Positions 27,160 to 36,803 of a stretch of 64,000 nucleotides of DNA are shown piece after piece. The DNA lies in the NCBI RefSeq assembly GCF_008728635.1, contig NZ_CP044285.1, forward strand, positions 2,046,001 through 2,110,000. Direction: 5' to 3'. Position 1 is the first letter of the stretch. Each line of letters opens with the position of its first letter. A model generated the notes under the pieces. It saw only the letters and a list, made by a program, of their open reading frames with translations, was not told the origin of the DNA and ran no database searches. Both the position numbers and the translations under genes were made by a program. The stretch is from Hymenobacter baengnokdamensis. GTDB lineage: Bacteria > Bacteroidota > Bacteroidia > Cytophagales > Hymenobacteraceae.

Positions 27160-28386
27160 ATGAACATTCTTATCGCCATTGAGGACTTGCGTACAGGTGG
27201 CGCACAAGTTTTCGGCATGCGTCTGGCGTATGCACTACACCAACGCGGTCACCAAGTATACCTGTATAGTCACTATGCATCTTATATCAACTATTCACTG
27301 GTGAAGCAGGTAGCAACCGGAGTACCAGTGTTAGCCTTCCACCCTGCCATACCGGGAGTAGACTGGCTCACGCGGAAAATTCAGGGTGGGTTGCGCCGGC
27401 TAGGACTGCCTTTCGCCGGGCGCGAGCGCTTGGTAGAACGTCACTTGCGCCAGACTTTAGAGCGCCTGCGAATAGACGTTATTAACTCGCATATGATAAA
27501 GTCGGATTATGTAGCAGCAGCAGCAGCTACCACGGCTGAGCCGGCAGTCCCTTTAGTCATAACTATGCATGGTTGTTACGAAGAATTTTTGCATAAGACA
27601 ACCGAGCCTAAAGTGACACTACACTCGCGTCGGGCGCTACAACAGGCCGCTGGGGTAGTCTATCTGACAGAGAAAAATCTAGAAATATTCTCCGTACCAG
27701 GTGTGCGGCCGTTAGCTGACCTGCCTCACGCTCAGATTTATAATGGCTTCGATGGTCATTTCTCGCCTTTCGCCCAATTGCCCACCCGGGCACAACTCGG
27801 CATTGGCGAGCATGATTTTGTGGTAGGAATGGTAGCTCGAGGAATTGTCGAAAAAGGTTGGCAATATGCCCTCAATAGCTTTGCAGAATTGCAGACTGAA
27901 TTTCCAACGGTGCACTTGGTATTGATAGGTAGTAGCGACTACCTAGACAGGTTGCACACTGCTAATACGACGCCTAACGTGCATTTCTTGGGTTTTGCAC
28001 CGAATCCTATCGATTGGGTCAGACTTTTCGACGTGGGCCTGCTACCAAGTTATTTTGCGTCTGAAAGTTTGCCTAATAGTATTGCAGAATATCTGTTTTG
28101 CGAAGTTCCGGTAATTGCTACCCGTATTGGCGAGATACCACGGATGCTGGAAGTGCCTGGACAAGGGCTAGCGGGGGTATTGCTGGAACAAAACGGCTTA
28201 GGCCTTACCCAGCCAGATACCCTGACAGCCGCTCTGCGAGCCTATTGTACCGACCCTGAATTACTAAAAACGCATCGGGAGTTAGCCCGACAGTGCTTTG
28301 ATAAGTTTCGTATGGAGCGATGTGTAGCAGCTTATGAGGCACTGTTTGCACAAGTGCTTTTAGATGCTCGTAAGGTAGCACCCTAG
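27160..28386 (+). CDS. Glycosyltransferase family 4
   Basis: A 408-residue GT-B enzyme. The glycine-rich N-terminal loop is in NILIAIEDLRTGGAQVFGMR. The C-terminal donor domain contains VGMVARGIVEKGW, VHLVLIGS, NVHFLGF and the E-x7-E-like stretch SESLPNSIAEYLFCEVPVIAT. It should be a retaining transferase using a nucleotide sugar. The 132-bp AT-rich gap before it (27028-27159) shows no gene. Confidence 0.87.
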   Translation: MNILIAIEDLRTGGAQVFGMRLAYALHQRGHQVYLYSHYASYINYSLVKQVATGVPVLAFHPAIPGVDWLTRKIQGGLRRLGLPFAGRERLVERHLRQTLERLRIDVINSHMIKSDYVAAAAATTAEPAVPLVITMHGCYEEFLHKTTEPKVTLHSRRALQQAAGVVYLTEKNLEIFSVPGVRPLADLPHAQIYNGFDGHFSPFAQLPTRAQLGIGEHDFVVGMVARGIVEKGWQYALNSFAELQTEFPTVHLVLIGSSDYLDRLHTANTTPNVHFLGFAPNPIDWVRLFDVGLLPSYFASESLPNSIAEYLFCEVPVIATRIGEIPRMLEVPGQGLAGVLLEQNGLGLTQPDTLTAALRAYCTDPELLKTHRELARQCFDKFRMERCVAAYEALFAQVLLDARKVAP

Positions 28387-28466
28387 TGCATTACGTAGCT
28401 TAAGCTTGCGATTAGTGTTAATTTTGCGGAGTGTCTTATTCTACTCCAAACCGAGTGGAAAGTTAA

Positions 28467-29624
28467 ATGACTGTTAATCAGCGCTGGGCAAAATTTGTCT
28501 GTAGGGTAGATGAGAAACTGACAGTGAGCTGCTGCGCATTGCGGACTAAGATTTCTTCCCTATCTGAATCTATATTTCCAATAAATATTATAGCTACTGT
28601 GTCTGAATTACTAACTGCTAATGGGCAGGCCGTGCATAAACGTTACCTACCTGGGCTCGATAGTCTGCGGGCTATAGCGGCGTTAAGTGTCTGTTTGTTT
28701 CATTTTACCAATGGCGCGCTCCCTAAAGCAATTGTGCCGGTAGTGAAACAGACATTTTCAAAAGGGGCATTAGGAGTAGATATATTTTTTGTGATATCGG
28801 GCTTTATTATTCCCTATAGTCTGTTAGGTAAAAACTATCAATTAAGTGGGTTTTTAGTATACATTAAAAAGCGTATTATTCGGATAAATCCTCCGGCTTA
28901 TGTAGCTATTATTCTAGTGCTGGCTCAATGGTTTATTATCGACCAATTTATCCGGCATACTACCTCTTATACAAGCGGCCTGAGTGCTGGGCAAATTATC
29001 AGTAATCTGCTGTTTGTGGTGCCATTTACTTCCTACAAATGGGTTATCGGGGTTTTCTGGACGCTAGCTATTGAGTTCGAGTTTTACCTGTTTATCGGAA
29101 TTTTATTTAGCTTCTTATTTGAGCGTCGCCATATCGGCTTTTTTATCGGATGTTACTTGCTAGTTAATGCCTTGCAGTACGTGGTGCCTGTATTAGCAGT
29201 AGGAAGCTTTTGCCAGTACAGCACCATATTTGCGTTGGGTGGGGCTACCTTGCTGTGGCAGCAAAAGCGGCTAACTCTGCTTTTGTATGCAGGCTGCCTA
29301 CTATTGTTTTCGGGGCTTGCCTATTGGCAACTAGGAGCTTATGTAGCCGGTACAGCACTAGCTACCGCAATAGTTATTAATTTAATGAATGTTAATATTC
29401 CAGGGTTAGGGTTTATTGGAAAAATATCCTATTCATTTTACTTACTGCATGTTTTCATCGGCAATACCAGCGAATTTATTCTGGTAAAGTTAATCGCTCC
29501 TACTTCCGACGCGCACAAGCTTCTTATTCTGGCGCTTTCGCTAATAGCTGCCGTAACGGGGGCTTACATTTTTTACCGCTTGGTTGAGCAGCCATTCATG
29601 CGTTTGGCATCGCGCCAGCATTAA
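28467..29624 (+). CDS. Membrane acyltransferase, family 3
   Basis: A 385-residue polytopic protein. The conserved core starts near residue 64 with LDSLRAIAALSVCLFHFTN, then DIFFVISGFIIPYSLLG, an IKKRIIRINPPAY segment and WTLAIEFEFYLF. About ten helices follow. It should O-acylate a sugar of the exported glycan. The ~55 residues before the core are unusual for the family and include no membrane helix, so the true start may be a later alternative codon. Upstream, TAATTTTG at 28419 resembles a -7 box. Confidence 0.8.
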   Translation: MTVNQRWAKFVCRVDEKLTVSCCALRTKISSLSESIFPINIIATVSELLTANGQAVHKRYLPGLDSLRAIAALSVCLFHFTNGALPKAIVPVVKQTFSKGALGVDIFFVISGFIIPYSLLGKNYQLSGFLVYIKKRIIRINPPAYVAIILVLAQWFIIDQFIRHTTSYTSGLSAGQIISNLLFVVPFTSYKWVIGVFWTLAIEFEFYLFIGILFSFLFERRHIGFFIGCYLLVNALQYVVPVLAVGSFCQYSTIFALGGATLLWQQKRLTLLLYAGCLLLFSGLAYWQLGAYVAGTALATAIVINLMNVNIPGLGFIGKISYSFYLLHVFIGNTSEFILVKLIAPTSDAHKLLILALSLIAAVTGAYIFYRLVEQPFMRLASRQH

Positions 29625-29652
29625 GTGTCGCTCACTTTAAGTTAATTCTGCT

Positions 29653-30915
29653 ATGCTAACTTCTGCTGCAGCCCGCCCGCATCTGCTGATGATAATCCCA
29701 AATCGGGGTCTGGGTGGAGCCCAACGAGCATTTCACGACCACGGAGTAGCCTTGCGGGAGTTTTACGACGTAACGGAAGTCATTTTTAATGAAGATGAAC
29801 CTGACCTTTACCCAAGTGGCAATGCTGTGCGGAGTTTGGGAGTACCTGGCGGTGGCGGCCCGGTAGCTAAGTTAAAGAACTTTTATGCGCGGGTAGCCAA
29901 GCTACAGGCCTTGAAGCGCGAATTAAACTGCGATGTGGCTATAAGTCACCTGGAGGGTGCTGATTACGTCAACCTGCTCAGTAAGGGCCGAGAAAAAGTC
30001 ATTCTACTCATCCAAGGATCTAAAGTCCATGATGGTGAAATTAAAGGCGGGTTGGGCTGGTTGCGTAAGCGCTTACTGATGCCCTGGCTTTACCACCGGG
30101 CCGACCGCGTAGTAACGGTTAGCCGCGACATTATCCCGGAGATGACAGAAGCGTTTGGCGTGCCAGCCGAGCGGCTTATGGCCATTAACAACTCGTTTGA
30201 AGTAGAGCAGGTGCGGGAGCGCAGCCAAGAACCACTGGCCCCAGCTATACAAACTGCTATCTATGATACGGGGCCAGTGCTGGTCACTTCAGGACGGCTG
30301 GCTGTTCAAAAAAACCAGGCTCCGCTGCTCGAAGTTTTTGCCATTTTGCTAAAGCAGCAGCCTGCAAAGCTGGTATTCATTGGCGATGGAGAGTTGCGTG
30401 ACGAGTTGAGCGAACAGGCGCGCGCACTGGGCTTACGTACTTGGCTGGCCTGGGAAAATGCCCCCCTGGCAGCCGATTATCAGGTATACTTCGTAGGCTT
30501 GCAAAGTAACCCTTTTCAATTTATCCGGCCCGCCCAAATATTCGTTTTCCCCTCTGCCTGGGAAGGGTTTCCGCTAGCATTGGGAGAAGCTATGACCTGT
30601 GGCGTAGCCTGCGTAACGGCGGACTGCCCCACTGGCCCTCGCGAAATGCTGGCTCCTGACTCATCTATTCCAACCAAACCCATCCGGCAGGCAGAGTGGA
30701 CACCCTATGGCGTGCTGATGCCCATGCTCACCAGTGCGGCTACCCTAGCCGCCGACCAGGCGGTATGGGTAGCCACCCTAGCGCAGCTACTCGGCGATAC
30801 GGCCGAGCAGGCCCGGCTAGGGCAGCAGGCTTACGAGCGAGCCCTCGATTTTTCGCATGCCAATACCTTTCGGCGCTGGCGTCAACTCATTGATGCTACT
30901 CTAGCGAGTAAGTAG
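29653..30915 (+). CDS. Glycosyltransferase family 4
   Basis: A 420-residue GT-B protein. The N-terminal domain has LMIIPNRGLGGAQRAF. The donor-binding half contains VTSGRLAVQKNQAPLLEVF, AKLVFIGDGELRDEL, FVGLQSNP and FPSAWEGFPLALGEAMTCG with the catalytic-type glutamates. It belongs to the GT4 group found in polysaccharide loci. It lies 28 bp after an acyltransferase gene and 6 bp before the next, so the three are probably co-transcribed. Confidence 0.87.
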   Translation: MLTSAAARPHLLMIIPNRGLGGAQRAFHDHGVALREFYDVTEVIFNEDEPDLYPSGNAVRSLGVPGGGGPVAKLKNFYARVAKLQALKRELNCDVAISHLEGADYVNLLSKGREKVILLIQGSKVHDGEIKGGLGWLRKRLLMPWLYHRADRVVTVSRDIIPEMTEAFGVPAERLMAINNSFEVEQVRERSQEPLAPAIQTAIYDTGPVLVTSGRLAVQKNQAPLLEVFAILLKQQPAKLVFIGDGELRDELSEQARALGLRTWLAWENAPLAADYQVYFVGLQSNPFQFIRPAQIFVFPSAWEGFPLALGEAMTCGVACVTADCPTGPREMLAPDSSIPTKPIRQAEWTPYGVLMPMLTSAATLAADQAVWVATLAQLLGDTAEQARLGQQAYERALDFSHANTFRRWRQLIDATLASK

Positions 30916-30921
30916 TTACGT

Positions 30922-32085
30922 ATGCAACCTGCTGCTCCAGAACCCGTCGCGATGCAGTCCCCCCGCCGCATCTACTTCCCGAACCTGGATGGCCTCCGCT
31001 TCCTGGCTTTCTTTGCCGTATTTCTATTTCACTCCTTTTACACTGCTGAACCTGCTATCTTGGGCAATGGGACATACCAGTGGGTGCGGGGTCTGACCCG
31101 CTCGGGAGACTTAGGGGTGAATTTTTTCTTCGTACTCAGTGGCTTTCTTATTACGTATCTACTGCTAAGTGAACGAGAATTGACCGGCCGTATTGCAATA
31201 GGAGCCTTCTACGTGCGACGAATTTTACGCATCTGGCCCCTCTACTTTGTGGTGGTGCTCCTAGGGTTTTTTATACTACCTATTGCGCGGGCCAAGTTCG
31301 GGCAGCACGTTATTCATGAAACGGCCCGGCTAGAATACTACGTACTGTTTCTGGCTAATTTTAGCGATATCTACTATGGCAGCCAGACACCTGCGCTTAC
31401 TGTACTGTGGTCGGTATGCGTAGAAGAGCAGTTTTACCTTGTGTGGCCCCTGTTGATAGCCGCCGTGCCCAGCCGGTACCTCGGTTGGTTGTTTAGTGCT
31501 GTGCTGGTGGGTAACCTACTGTTCCGGGCCGGACATCAAACTGAGCATTTGGTGCTAGGGCTGCATACACTTAGCGTTATCGGCGATATGGCTTTGGGGG
31601 GCCTAGTGGCTTGGATGTGCTTTCGTGACAAACGGCTAACTACAGCAGTGGCAGGTTTGCCGCGTTGGGGTATAGGGTTAGGATATGTGCTGGGAGTTGT
31701 TATACTACTCGGGCGTAATCGATTGAGTATAATGCTGCCGAGCTACGTTGTGTTCGACCGACTGGTGCTTGCAATTTTCTTTGCTTTCGTACTACTGGAA
31801 CAGAACTACGCTCGCCATTCTTTCGTGAAAATGGCGAAAATGCGTTGGCTAAGCTACTGGGGGACCTATACTTATGGTCTATATTGCCTACACTTTATGA
31901 CCTTGCTGGCGGCCTACCAGTTGTTGCATCGCTTGGGGCTGAACAAGACCGTGACAGGCGTGCTGCTTGGCGACAATGCCGTGGGCCTGACCCTAGCTAT
32001 GCTGCTGAGTTGGGTGAGTTTTACGTACTATGAAAAACCCTTTTTAAAGCTGAAAAACCGCTTTGCCTTCATCAAAACCCACTGA
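30922..32085 (+). CDS. Membrane acyltransferase, family 3
   Basis: A 387-residue integral membrane protein. It opens with YFPNLDGLRFLAFFAVFLFH and continues NFFFVLSGFLITYLLLSE, VRRILRIWPLYFVVV and WSVCVEEQFYLVWPLLIA, a complete family-3 set. About ten helices are present. It probably acylates a glycan sugar or lipid carrier. An internal ATG at residue 11 is an alternative start. Its last 23 bp overlap the start of the next glycosyltransferase. Confidence 0.87.
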   Translation: MQPAAPEPVAMQSPRRIYFPNLDGLRFLAFFAVFLFHSFYTAEPAILGNGTYQWVRGLTRSGDLGVNFFFVLSGFLITYLLLSERELTGRIAIGAFYVRRILRIWPLYFVVVLLGFFILPIARAKFGQHVIHETARLEYYVLFLANFSDIYYGSQTPALTVLWSVCVEEQFYLVWPLLIAAVPSRYLGWLFSAVLVGNLLFRAGHQTEHLVLGLHTLSVIGDMALGGLVAWMCFRDKRLTTAVAGLPRWGIGLGYVLGVVILLGRNRLSIMLPSYVVFDRLVLAIFFAFVLLEQNYARHSFVKMAKMRWLSYWGTYTYGLYCLHFMTLLAAYQLLHRLGLNKTVTGVLLGDNAVGLTLAMLLSWVSFTYYEKPFLKLKNRFAFIKTH

Positions 32086-33238
32086 TGCCCCTGCCACCGC
32101 TGGCCGAGTGCTGGTAGTAGATAATTCGCGAGCAGTAACCGGGGCGCTTAATGCCATACGCAACGCTACCACACCACTACGCGCCGTAGGGCTCGAGTTT
32201 GCTTACGTGTTGCCGACTGGCAGTACCGCCCGTTCGGTACTCGAAGCTGACGGCTATGTGGTATATGAATTGCCTTTCGTAGAGATAAGCCGGCGCAAAG
32301 CCGACTTGCTGCGCTATGGACCAATGCTGCTACTCAATGGCTGGCGACTCTACCAACTGGCTCAGCACACCGGCGCCAGCATTATCCACCTCAACGACTT
32401 TTACAATCTTACGGGCTACGTGGCCCGGCTGCTAAGCTTAGGGCGGCTGCAAGTAATAACGCACGTTCGCTTTCTGCCCCAAAGCTTGGTGCAGCCACTG
32501 GCCCGCACCTGGCGCTGGTTAAGTAACCGGTTTGCCTATCGTACTGTATGCGTATCGCAGGCAGTAGGACGATATTTCGCTGGGAGTACTACTGCCCTCG
32601 TAATTTATGACCCCTTACCTGGTCCGGAGTATCACCCTATTCCTACTCACCCTCCTCGTTCCGACGGCACAATACAGCTGCTTTATTTGAGTAATTATAT
32701 TCAGGGTAAAGGTCAAGACTTGGCGCTAGCAGCTTTTAGACAGGCTTATGTCCGAAACCCGCGCCTGCGCCTGCACTTCGTGGGCGGCGATATGGGTCTG
32801 GAAAAAAATCGACAGTTTCGGCAGCAGCTCGAAGCGGCTGTGCAACGGCAAGGCCTGACAGCAGTAGTGCATTTTGAAGGTTTTGCTACCGATGTGGAAG
32901 CCGCTATCAAAACTGCCGACATTGTGCTCAACTTCTCAGAGTCAGAGTCATTTTCTCTCACTTGCCTCGATGCTCTTTTTTATGGCACCCCGCTAATTGC
33001 TACCGACTGCGGCGGCCCGGCCGAACTATTCGAGCACGAGCAGTCAGGACTGTTAGTTCCTAACCGCGACGTATCTGCTATGACTGCGGCCATCGTCTGG
33101 CTAGCGGACGATGCGTCTCTGCGAGCGGAGTTTGCCGTAGCTGGGCGGCAATACGTACGGGAAAAATTTGCGCCTATTCACACATACCAGCTTTTGCAAG
33201 CATGTTATCAAAATGCAGAATCCGCAGTAATTACATAA
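32063..33238 (+). CDS. Glycosyltransferase family 4
   Basis: A 391-residue GT-B enzyme. The N-terminal part has GRVLVVDNSRAVTGALNAI and a ASIIHLNDFYNLTGY segment. The donor half carries LLYLSNYIQGKGQDLALAAF, LHFVGGD, VHFEGF and FSESESFSLTCLDALFYGTPLIATDCGG. The start is a TTG inside the end of the preceding acyltransferase (23-bp overlap), the only option giving the conserved first strand. It closes a run of closely packed genes; an AT-rich 100-bp gap with a promoter follows. Confidence 0.83.
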   Translation: MPSSKPTDAPATAGRVLVVDNSRAVTGALNAIRNATTPLRAVGLEFAYVLPTGSTARSVLEADGYVVYELPFVEISRRKADLLRYGPMLLLNGWRLYQLAQHTGASIIHLNDFYNLTGYVARLLSLGRLQVITHVRFLPQSLVQPLARTWRWLSNRFAYRTVCVSQAVGRYFAGSTTALVIYDPLPGPEYHPIPTHPPRSDGTIQLLYLSNYIQGKGQDLALAAFRQAYVRNPRLRLHFVGGDMGLEKNRQFRQQLEAAVQRQGLTAVVHFEGFATDVEAAIKTADIVLNFSESESFSLTCLDALFYGTPLIATDCGGPAELFEHEQSGLLVPNRDVSAMTAAIVWLADDASLRAEFAVAGRQYVREKFAPIHTYQLLQACYQNAESAVIT

Positions 33239-33266
33239 ATATTTATATATAAACAAAAAATTATTA

Positions 33267-33298
33267 TTGTAGACAGTATGAAGTATGTTGTACATTTG
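33267..33298 (+). promoter_or_regulatory. Bacteroidota promoter before the DUF6056 gene
   Basis: TTG at 33267 and TACATTTG at 33291 are separated by 21 bp, a good match in sequence and spacing to the TTG / TAnnTTTG consensus. It lies in an AT-rich gap, about 43 bp before the chosen start. Confidence 0.55.
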
Positions 33299-33340
33299 GC
33301 ACGAATTGCTTTTGCAATGAATTAATGCTTGTCAATATTA

Positions 33341-34837
33341 ATGGAACGTTCGACTGAAGTTGCTTCTGGTAGTACTACACTCTACAAAGTGTTTTTTTTA
33401 ACGCTGGCCCTAGTAAGTGTCCTTCCTTTTTTAGTTCTATCATTTTATAGTCATCCGGTGGCGGATGATTACGTTTTTTCCGGCTTTTACAAGCGGATTG
33501 GCTGGCTGGCCTTTCAAAAGGTGTTTTATCTTAATTGGCAGGGTTTATATACTACCAATGCCGTGATGTGCAGCCCTTTGAATCCGGTTGCACACGATAG
33601 ATTTGACCTATACTGGATACCCTGTTGGTTAGGTATAGGGAGTATAGTTGCCAGCCTATGGCTACTGATGCGGTATCTAACGAGAGATAGGCTGGCAACG
33701 CTGGTAATTACATCGGCTGTTCTGTTTGCCTACTTATATCAAACCCCTAGTCCGGCAGAAGGACTATTTTGGCTGAATGCTAACTGGGCTTACCAGATGA
33801 GCATAAGTATTGGCTTATTATTAATATTGGTACTGCTGCAAGCCTTTCAGAACAAACAGGTAAGCCTAGGCTATTGGGTAGCTGCAGCCATACTGACCAT
33901 AATACTAATAGGCACCAATTTTATTGCCGCGATGCTCACCGCATTTGCAATAGGAGTAGGTATGCTCCTTAACCTGCGTAATAAAAATACCCGCTTGTGG
34001 TGGATGGCCCTGTTGCTGATAGCTTGTGTTGCGCTGGCGATAGTTGTCTTAGCTCCGGGCAATACTGTGCGAATAAAGACGGAAGCTGCGTCGAGTGCTA
34101 CAGCGGCTTTGACCAACCAAGCAAGGACTGCCTCAAAGCTCATTACTGGGGTTGTACGAGGTACTTTGTTTCTGGTATATAGTTTGGTAAACTGGCTGGG
34201 TAACGGTGTGATTTTAGCACTCTCTGTAGTGTTAGCACCTATACTGTCTGCGGTTAGCAAGAATACGGAGGCCCCCCTGACCATCTTTTTTAAAAAGCGG
34301 TTTGTACCCTTGCTGGCGGGCGGAGTAATGGTAATGTTGCCTTTTTTTCCGACGTACTTGGCAGAAGGTGTGCCACCCGCAGGGCGGGTTACCAACGTAA
34401 TTTACTTCGTTTTTATCATGGTCTGGCTATCTATGCTTTACGCGGCTGTTACGTGGTGGCGGCGCGTAGCTTCCACTTCTCATCGGCAGCCGGCTTATAT
34501 AACTTTTGCAATGGCTACCTTCCTAGTGATAGCCTTACTCACCGACTCCAACTACTCGCTTGCATATAGTAATAAAGGGCAAAGCTCCAATAATATAGCA
34601 CTAGCTTATAAGGATTGGCTGAGTGGAGCGGCTAAGCAGTTCGATGCGCAACATAAGAAGCGCTACCAACTTATGATGGTGCCTGGACACGAGGGAGTAG
34701 TGTTGGACTCCCTGACAGCAGTACCCAGAACTATTTATCTGGATGACTTGCACCCAGATTCGACTCATTGGGCAAATAGAGCCTATGCCAAGTTTTTTGG
34801 CAAAGCTTACGTGAGAGTGAACAGAAGAGGTAAATAA
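33341..34837 (+). CDS. DUF6056-like polytopic membrane protein, possible GT-C transferase
   Basis: A 498-residue protein with about 11 membrane helices and a soluble C-terminal ~100 residues. The first helix is followed by SHPVADDYVFSGF, placing Asp42-Asp43 at the start of the first outside loop, where GT-C glycosyltransferases keep their acidic catalytic motif. DUF6056-type proteins have this arrangement but no proven function that I know of. The next gene makes a GtrB-like polyprenyl-phosphate sugar synthase, which would supply a fitting donor. ATG 33341 is preferred to a TTG four codons upstream. Confidence 0.65.
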   Translation: MERSTEVASGSTTLYKVFFLTLALVSVLPFLVLSFYSHPVADDYVFSGFYKRIGWLAFQKVFYLNWQGLYTTNAVMCSPLNPVAHDRFDLYWIPCWLGIGSIVASLWLLMRYLTRDRLATLVITSAVLFAYLYQTPSPAEGLFWLNANWAYQMSISIGLLLILVLLQAFQNKQVSLGYWVAAAILTIILIGTNFIAAMLTAFAIGVGMLLNLRNKNTRLWWMALLLIACVALAIVVLAPGNTVRIKTEAASSATAALTNQARTASKLITGVVRGTLFLVYSLVNWLGNGVILALSVVLAPILSAVSKNTEAPLTIFFKKRFVPLLAGGVMVMLPFFPTYLAEGVPPAGRVTNVIYFVFIMVWLSMLYAAVTWWRRVASTSHRQPAYITFAMATFLVIALLTDSNYSLAYSNKGQSSNNIALAYKDWLSGAAKQFDAQHKKRYQLMMVPGHEGVVLDSLTAVPRTIYLDDLHPDSTHWANRAYAKFFGKAYVRVNRRGK

Positions 34838-34880
34838 GGGGGTATAAAGGCAGGAAGCTGCCTACCGTAAGTCAGGTAGT

Positions 34881-35879
34881 ATGCAGATAAAACCAATGGA
34901 CGATAATCCGGACGGAGAAATTTACTTATCCATCGTGAGTCCGGTATACAGGGCTGATAAGCTGGTAGGGGAGTTGGTGAGCCGCATAAAAGCAGCGGTG
35001 GAGCCACTGAACAGGCCCTTCGAGATTATTCTTGTTGATGACCGAAGCCCTGATAACTCGTGGGAGGCTATTGTGCAGCAGGCTCAAGACGAGCGGGTAC
35101 GTGGCTTCAGGTTGTCTCGTAACTTTGGGCAGCACCGCGCCATCACCGCAGGCCTGGAGCAATGCCGCGGTCAATGGATTGTCGTGATGGACTGTGATTT
35201 GCAGGACCAGCCAGAAGAAATTCCGGCGCTTTATCAGCAGGCACAGAAGGGGTATGACTTGGTATTTGCGCGCCGGGTTGAGCGGCAGGATTCGTGGCTG
35301 AAACGGGCGGGTTCCCGTGCTTTTTACCGCGTCCTGTCTTACCTCACCGAAACCAAACAAGACCCGACTATCGCCAACTTTGGTATCTATCATCGCAAAG
35401 TGATTGATGCAGTGCTGGCCATGCGCGAAAATATCAGGTATTTCCCTACCATGGTGCGCTGGGTGGGCTTCCGGGCTGGTGGGCTGGCTGTAGCTCACGC
35501 CGAACGTCCTGAAGGCACGAGTAGCTATAACCTGCGCCGTTTGCTCAACTTGGCTCTTGACATCATTCTGGCGTATTCCGATAAGCCGTTGCGGCTGACG
35601 GTCAAGATAGGCCTCCTGATTTCGGTCAGTGCCTTTTTGATGGTCTTCCTCACCTTAGTCCGATATTTCCTGGGTTATATATGGGAGCCAGGCTACGCCA
35701 GTCTTATCATTTCTATTTGGTTTTTCGCGGGGTTACTTTTGTCAGTGTTAGGAATGGTAGGTCTTTATATCGGTAAAACGTTTGAACAAGTAAAGAATCG
35801 GCCTATTTATCTGCTTGATCAAGTGACGGCATCCGGCGCGCCGCAACCCTATACGGGCAGGATAAATATCAATTTATAG
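34881..35879 (+). CDS. Polyprenyl-phosphate glycosyltransferase (GtrB/DPM1-like)
   Basis: A 332-residue GT2 of the DPM1/GtrB/ArnC type. The catalytic domain has YLSIVSPVYRADKLVGELV, IILVDDRSPDNSW, LSRNFGQHRAITAGLE and VVMDCDLQDQPEEIP with the DxD-type acidic motif. Two C-terminal membrane helices (about 232-258 and 265-292) complete the family layout. It should transfer a sugar from a nucleotide donor to undecaprenyl phosphate, for flipping and use outside. The DUF6056 gene 43 bp upstream is a candidate user. A second ATG five codons in is possible. Confidence 0.87.
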   Translation: MQIKPMDDNPDGEIYLSIVSPVYRADKLVGELVSRIKAAVEPLNRPFEIILVDDRSPDNSWEAIVQQAQDERVRGFRLSRNFGQHRAITAGLEQCRGQWIVVMDCDLQDQPEEIPALYQQAQKGYDLVFARRVERQDSWLKRAGSRAFYRVLSYLTETKQDPTIANFGIYHRKVIDAVLAMRENIRYFPTMVRWVGFRAGGLAVAHAERPEGTSSYNLRRLLNLALDIILAYSDKPLRLTVKIGLLISVSAFLMVFLTLVRYFLGYIWEPGYASLIISIWFFAGLLLSVLGMVGLYIGKTFEQVKNRPIYLLDQVTASGAPQPYTGRININL

Positions 35880-35902
35880 ATACATGGCACTTTATTGTTT
35901 AT

Positions 35903-36787
35903 ATGAGCCCAAGCAAGGTTACACTGTATTTGATGACAGAGAAGGGATATCGGGTGCTTGAGCACATTGTGAGGCACCTCGATACTTCTTTGATTGCCCA
36001 AGTGGTAAGCGCCCGCGACAAGAATCTGGCTCGCGATTACTACGATGAAATCGTAGCCCTGTGCCACGAGGCAGGTATTGCCTGCATTAGCCGGCTGGCG
36101 GCCCGGCCGGTAGCATCTTCTCTGGCACTTGCTATTTCTTGGCGCTGGCTTATTAACGAACCAAACAGTACGCTGGTGGTGTTGCACGATAGCCTGCTAC
36201 CCCGATATAGAGGGTTTGCTCCACTGGTTAACTACCTCATCAATGGCGAGCCGGAGATTGGCGTGACCGCCCTCTATGCTGACCGAGATTTTGACCGTGG
36301 TGATATAATAGCGCAGGCACGCCGGTCGGTAGTGTACCCACTAACTATCGCAACCGCTATAGAAACAGTGTCAGAGTGCTATATTGAACTAGTGTCACAG
36401 CTATGGCAAAGTATGGCAGCAGCCGGCCGCCTCGCTGCAGAGCCGCAGAAAGAGACCCTAGCCACTTACAGCCTTTGGCGCGACGACGAAGATTATCGCC
36501 TCGACTGGCAACTCGATGCTTCCCGCCTGCGTCGCACCGTGGACGCACTAGGTTGGCCTTACAAGGGTGCAGCCGTGCTATTGGACGGCGTGCTACTACG
36601 GGTGTTGCGAGTTGAAGAACTACCCGATGTAATCATCGAAAACCGCGCTCCTGGCAAGGTATTGTTTAGCGACGCACAGGGCCCGGTGGTGGTGTGTGGC
36701 CACGGGTTATTGCGCTTGCTGGAGGTGGTGACCGAGCAGGGACAGTCTGCACTGCCACTACCAAAGTTCCGAGTGCGCTTCTGCTAG
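35903..36787 (+). CDS. Sugar N-formyltransferase-like protein
   Basis: A 294-residue protein of the methionyl-tRNA formyltransferase/ArnA/VioF fold. The 10-formyl-THF-binding Rossmann domain contains LHDSLLPRYRGFAPL and DFDRGDIIAQ; a short C-terminal domain follows (~200-294). In related enzymes the catalytic triad is Asn-x-His...Asp. Here the His (95) and Asp (131) are present but the Asn position is Val93. The next gene is wecE, which makes a 4-amino sugar, so the likely role is 4-N-formylation of a dTDP-amino sugar. The missing Asn could mean a variant family or altered activity. Confidence 0.75.
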   Translation: MSPSKVTLYLMTEKGYRVLEHIVRHLDTSLIAQVVSARDKNLARDYYDEIVALCHEAGIACISRLAARPVASSLALAISWRWLINEPNSTLVVLHDSLLPRYRGFAPLVNYLINGEPEIGVTALYADRDFDRGDIIAQARRSVVYPLTIATAIETVSECYIELVSQLWQSMAAAGRLAAEPQKETLATYSLWRDDEDYRLDWQLDASRLRRTVDALGWPYKGAAVLLDGVLLRVLRVEELPDVIIENRAPGKVLFSDAQGPVVVCGHGLLRLLEVVTEQGQSALPLPKFRVRFC

Positions 36788-36803
36788 TACTGCCCACCTG
36801 CCG

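Noticed and set aside
33296..33312. Sigma-54 promoter (TTGGCACGAATTGC)
   Set aside because: The GG and GC elements are two bases too close. The stretch overlaps a well-spaced sigma-A-type promoter.
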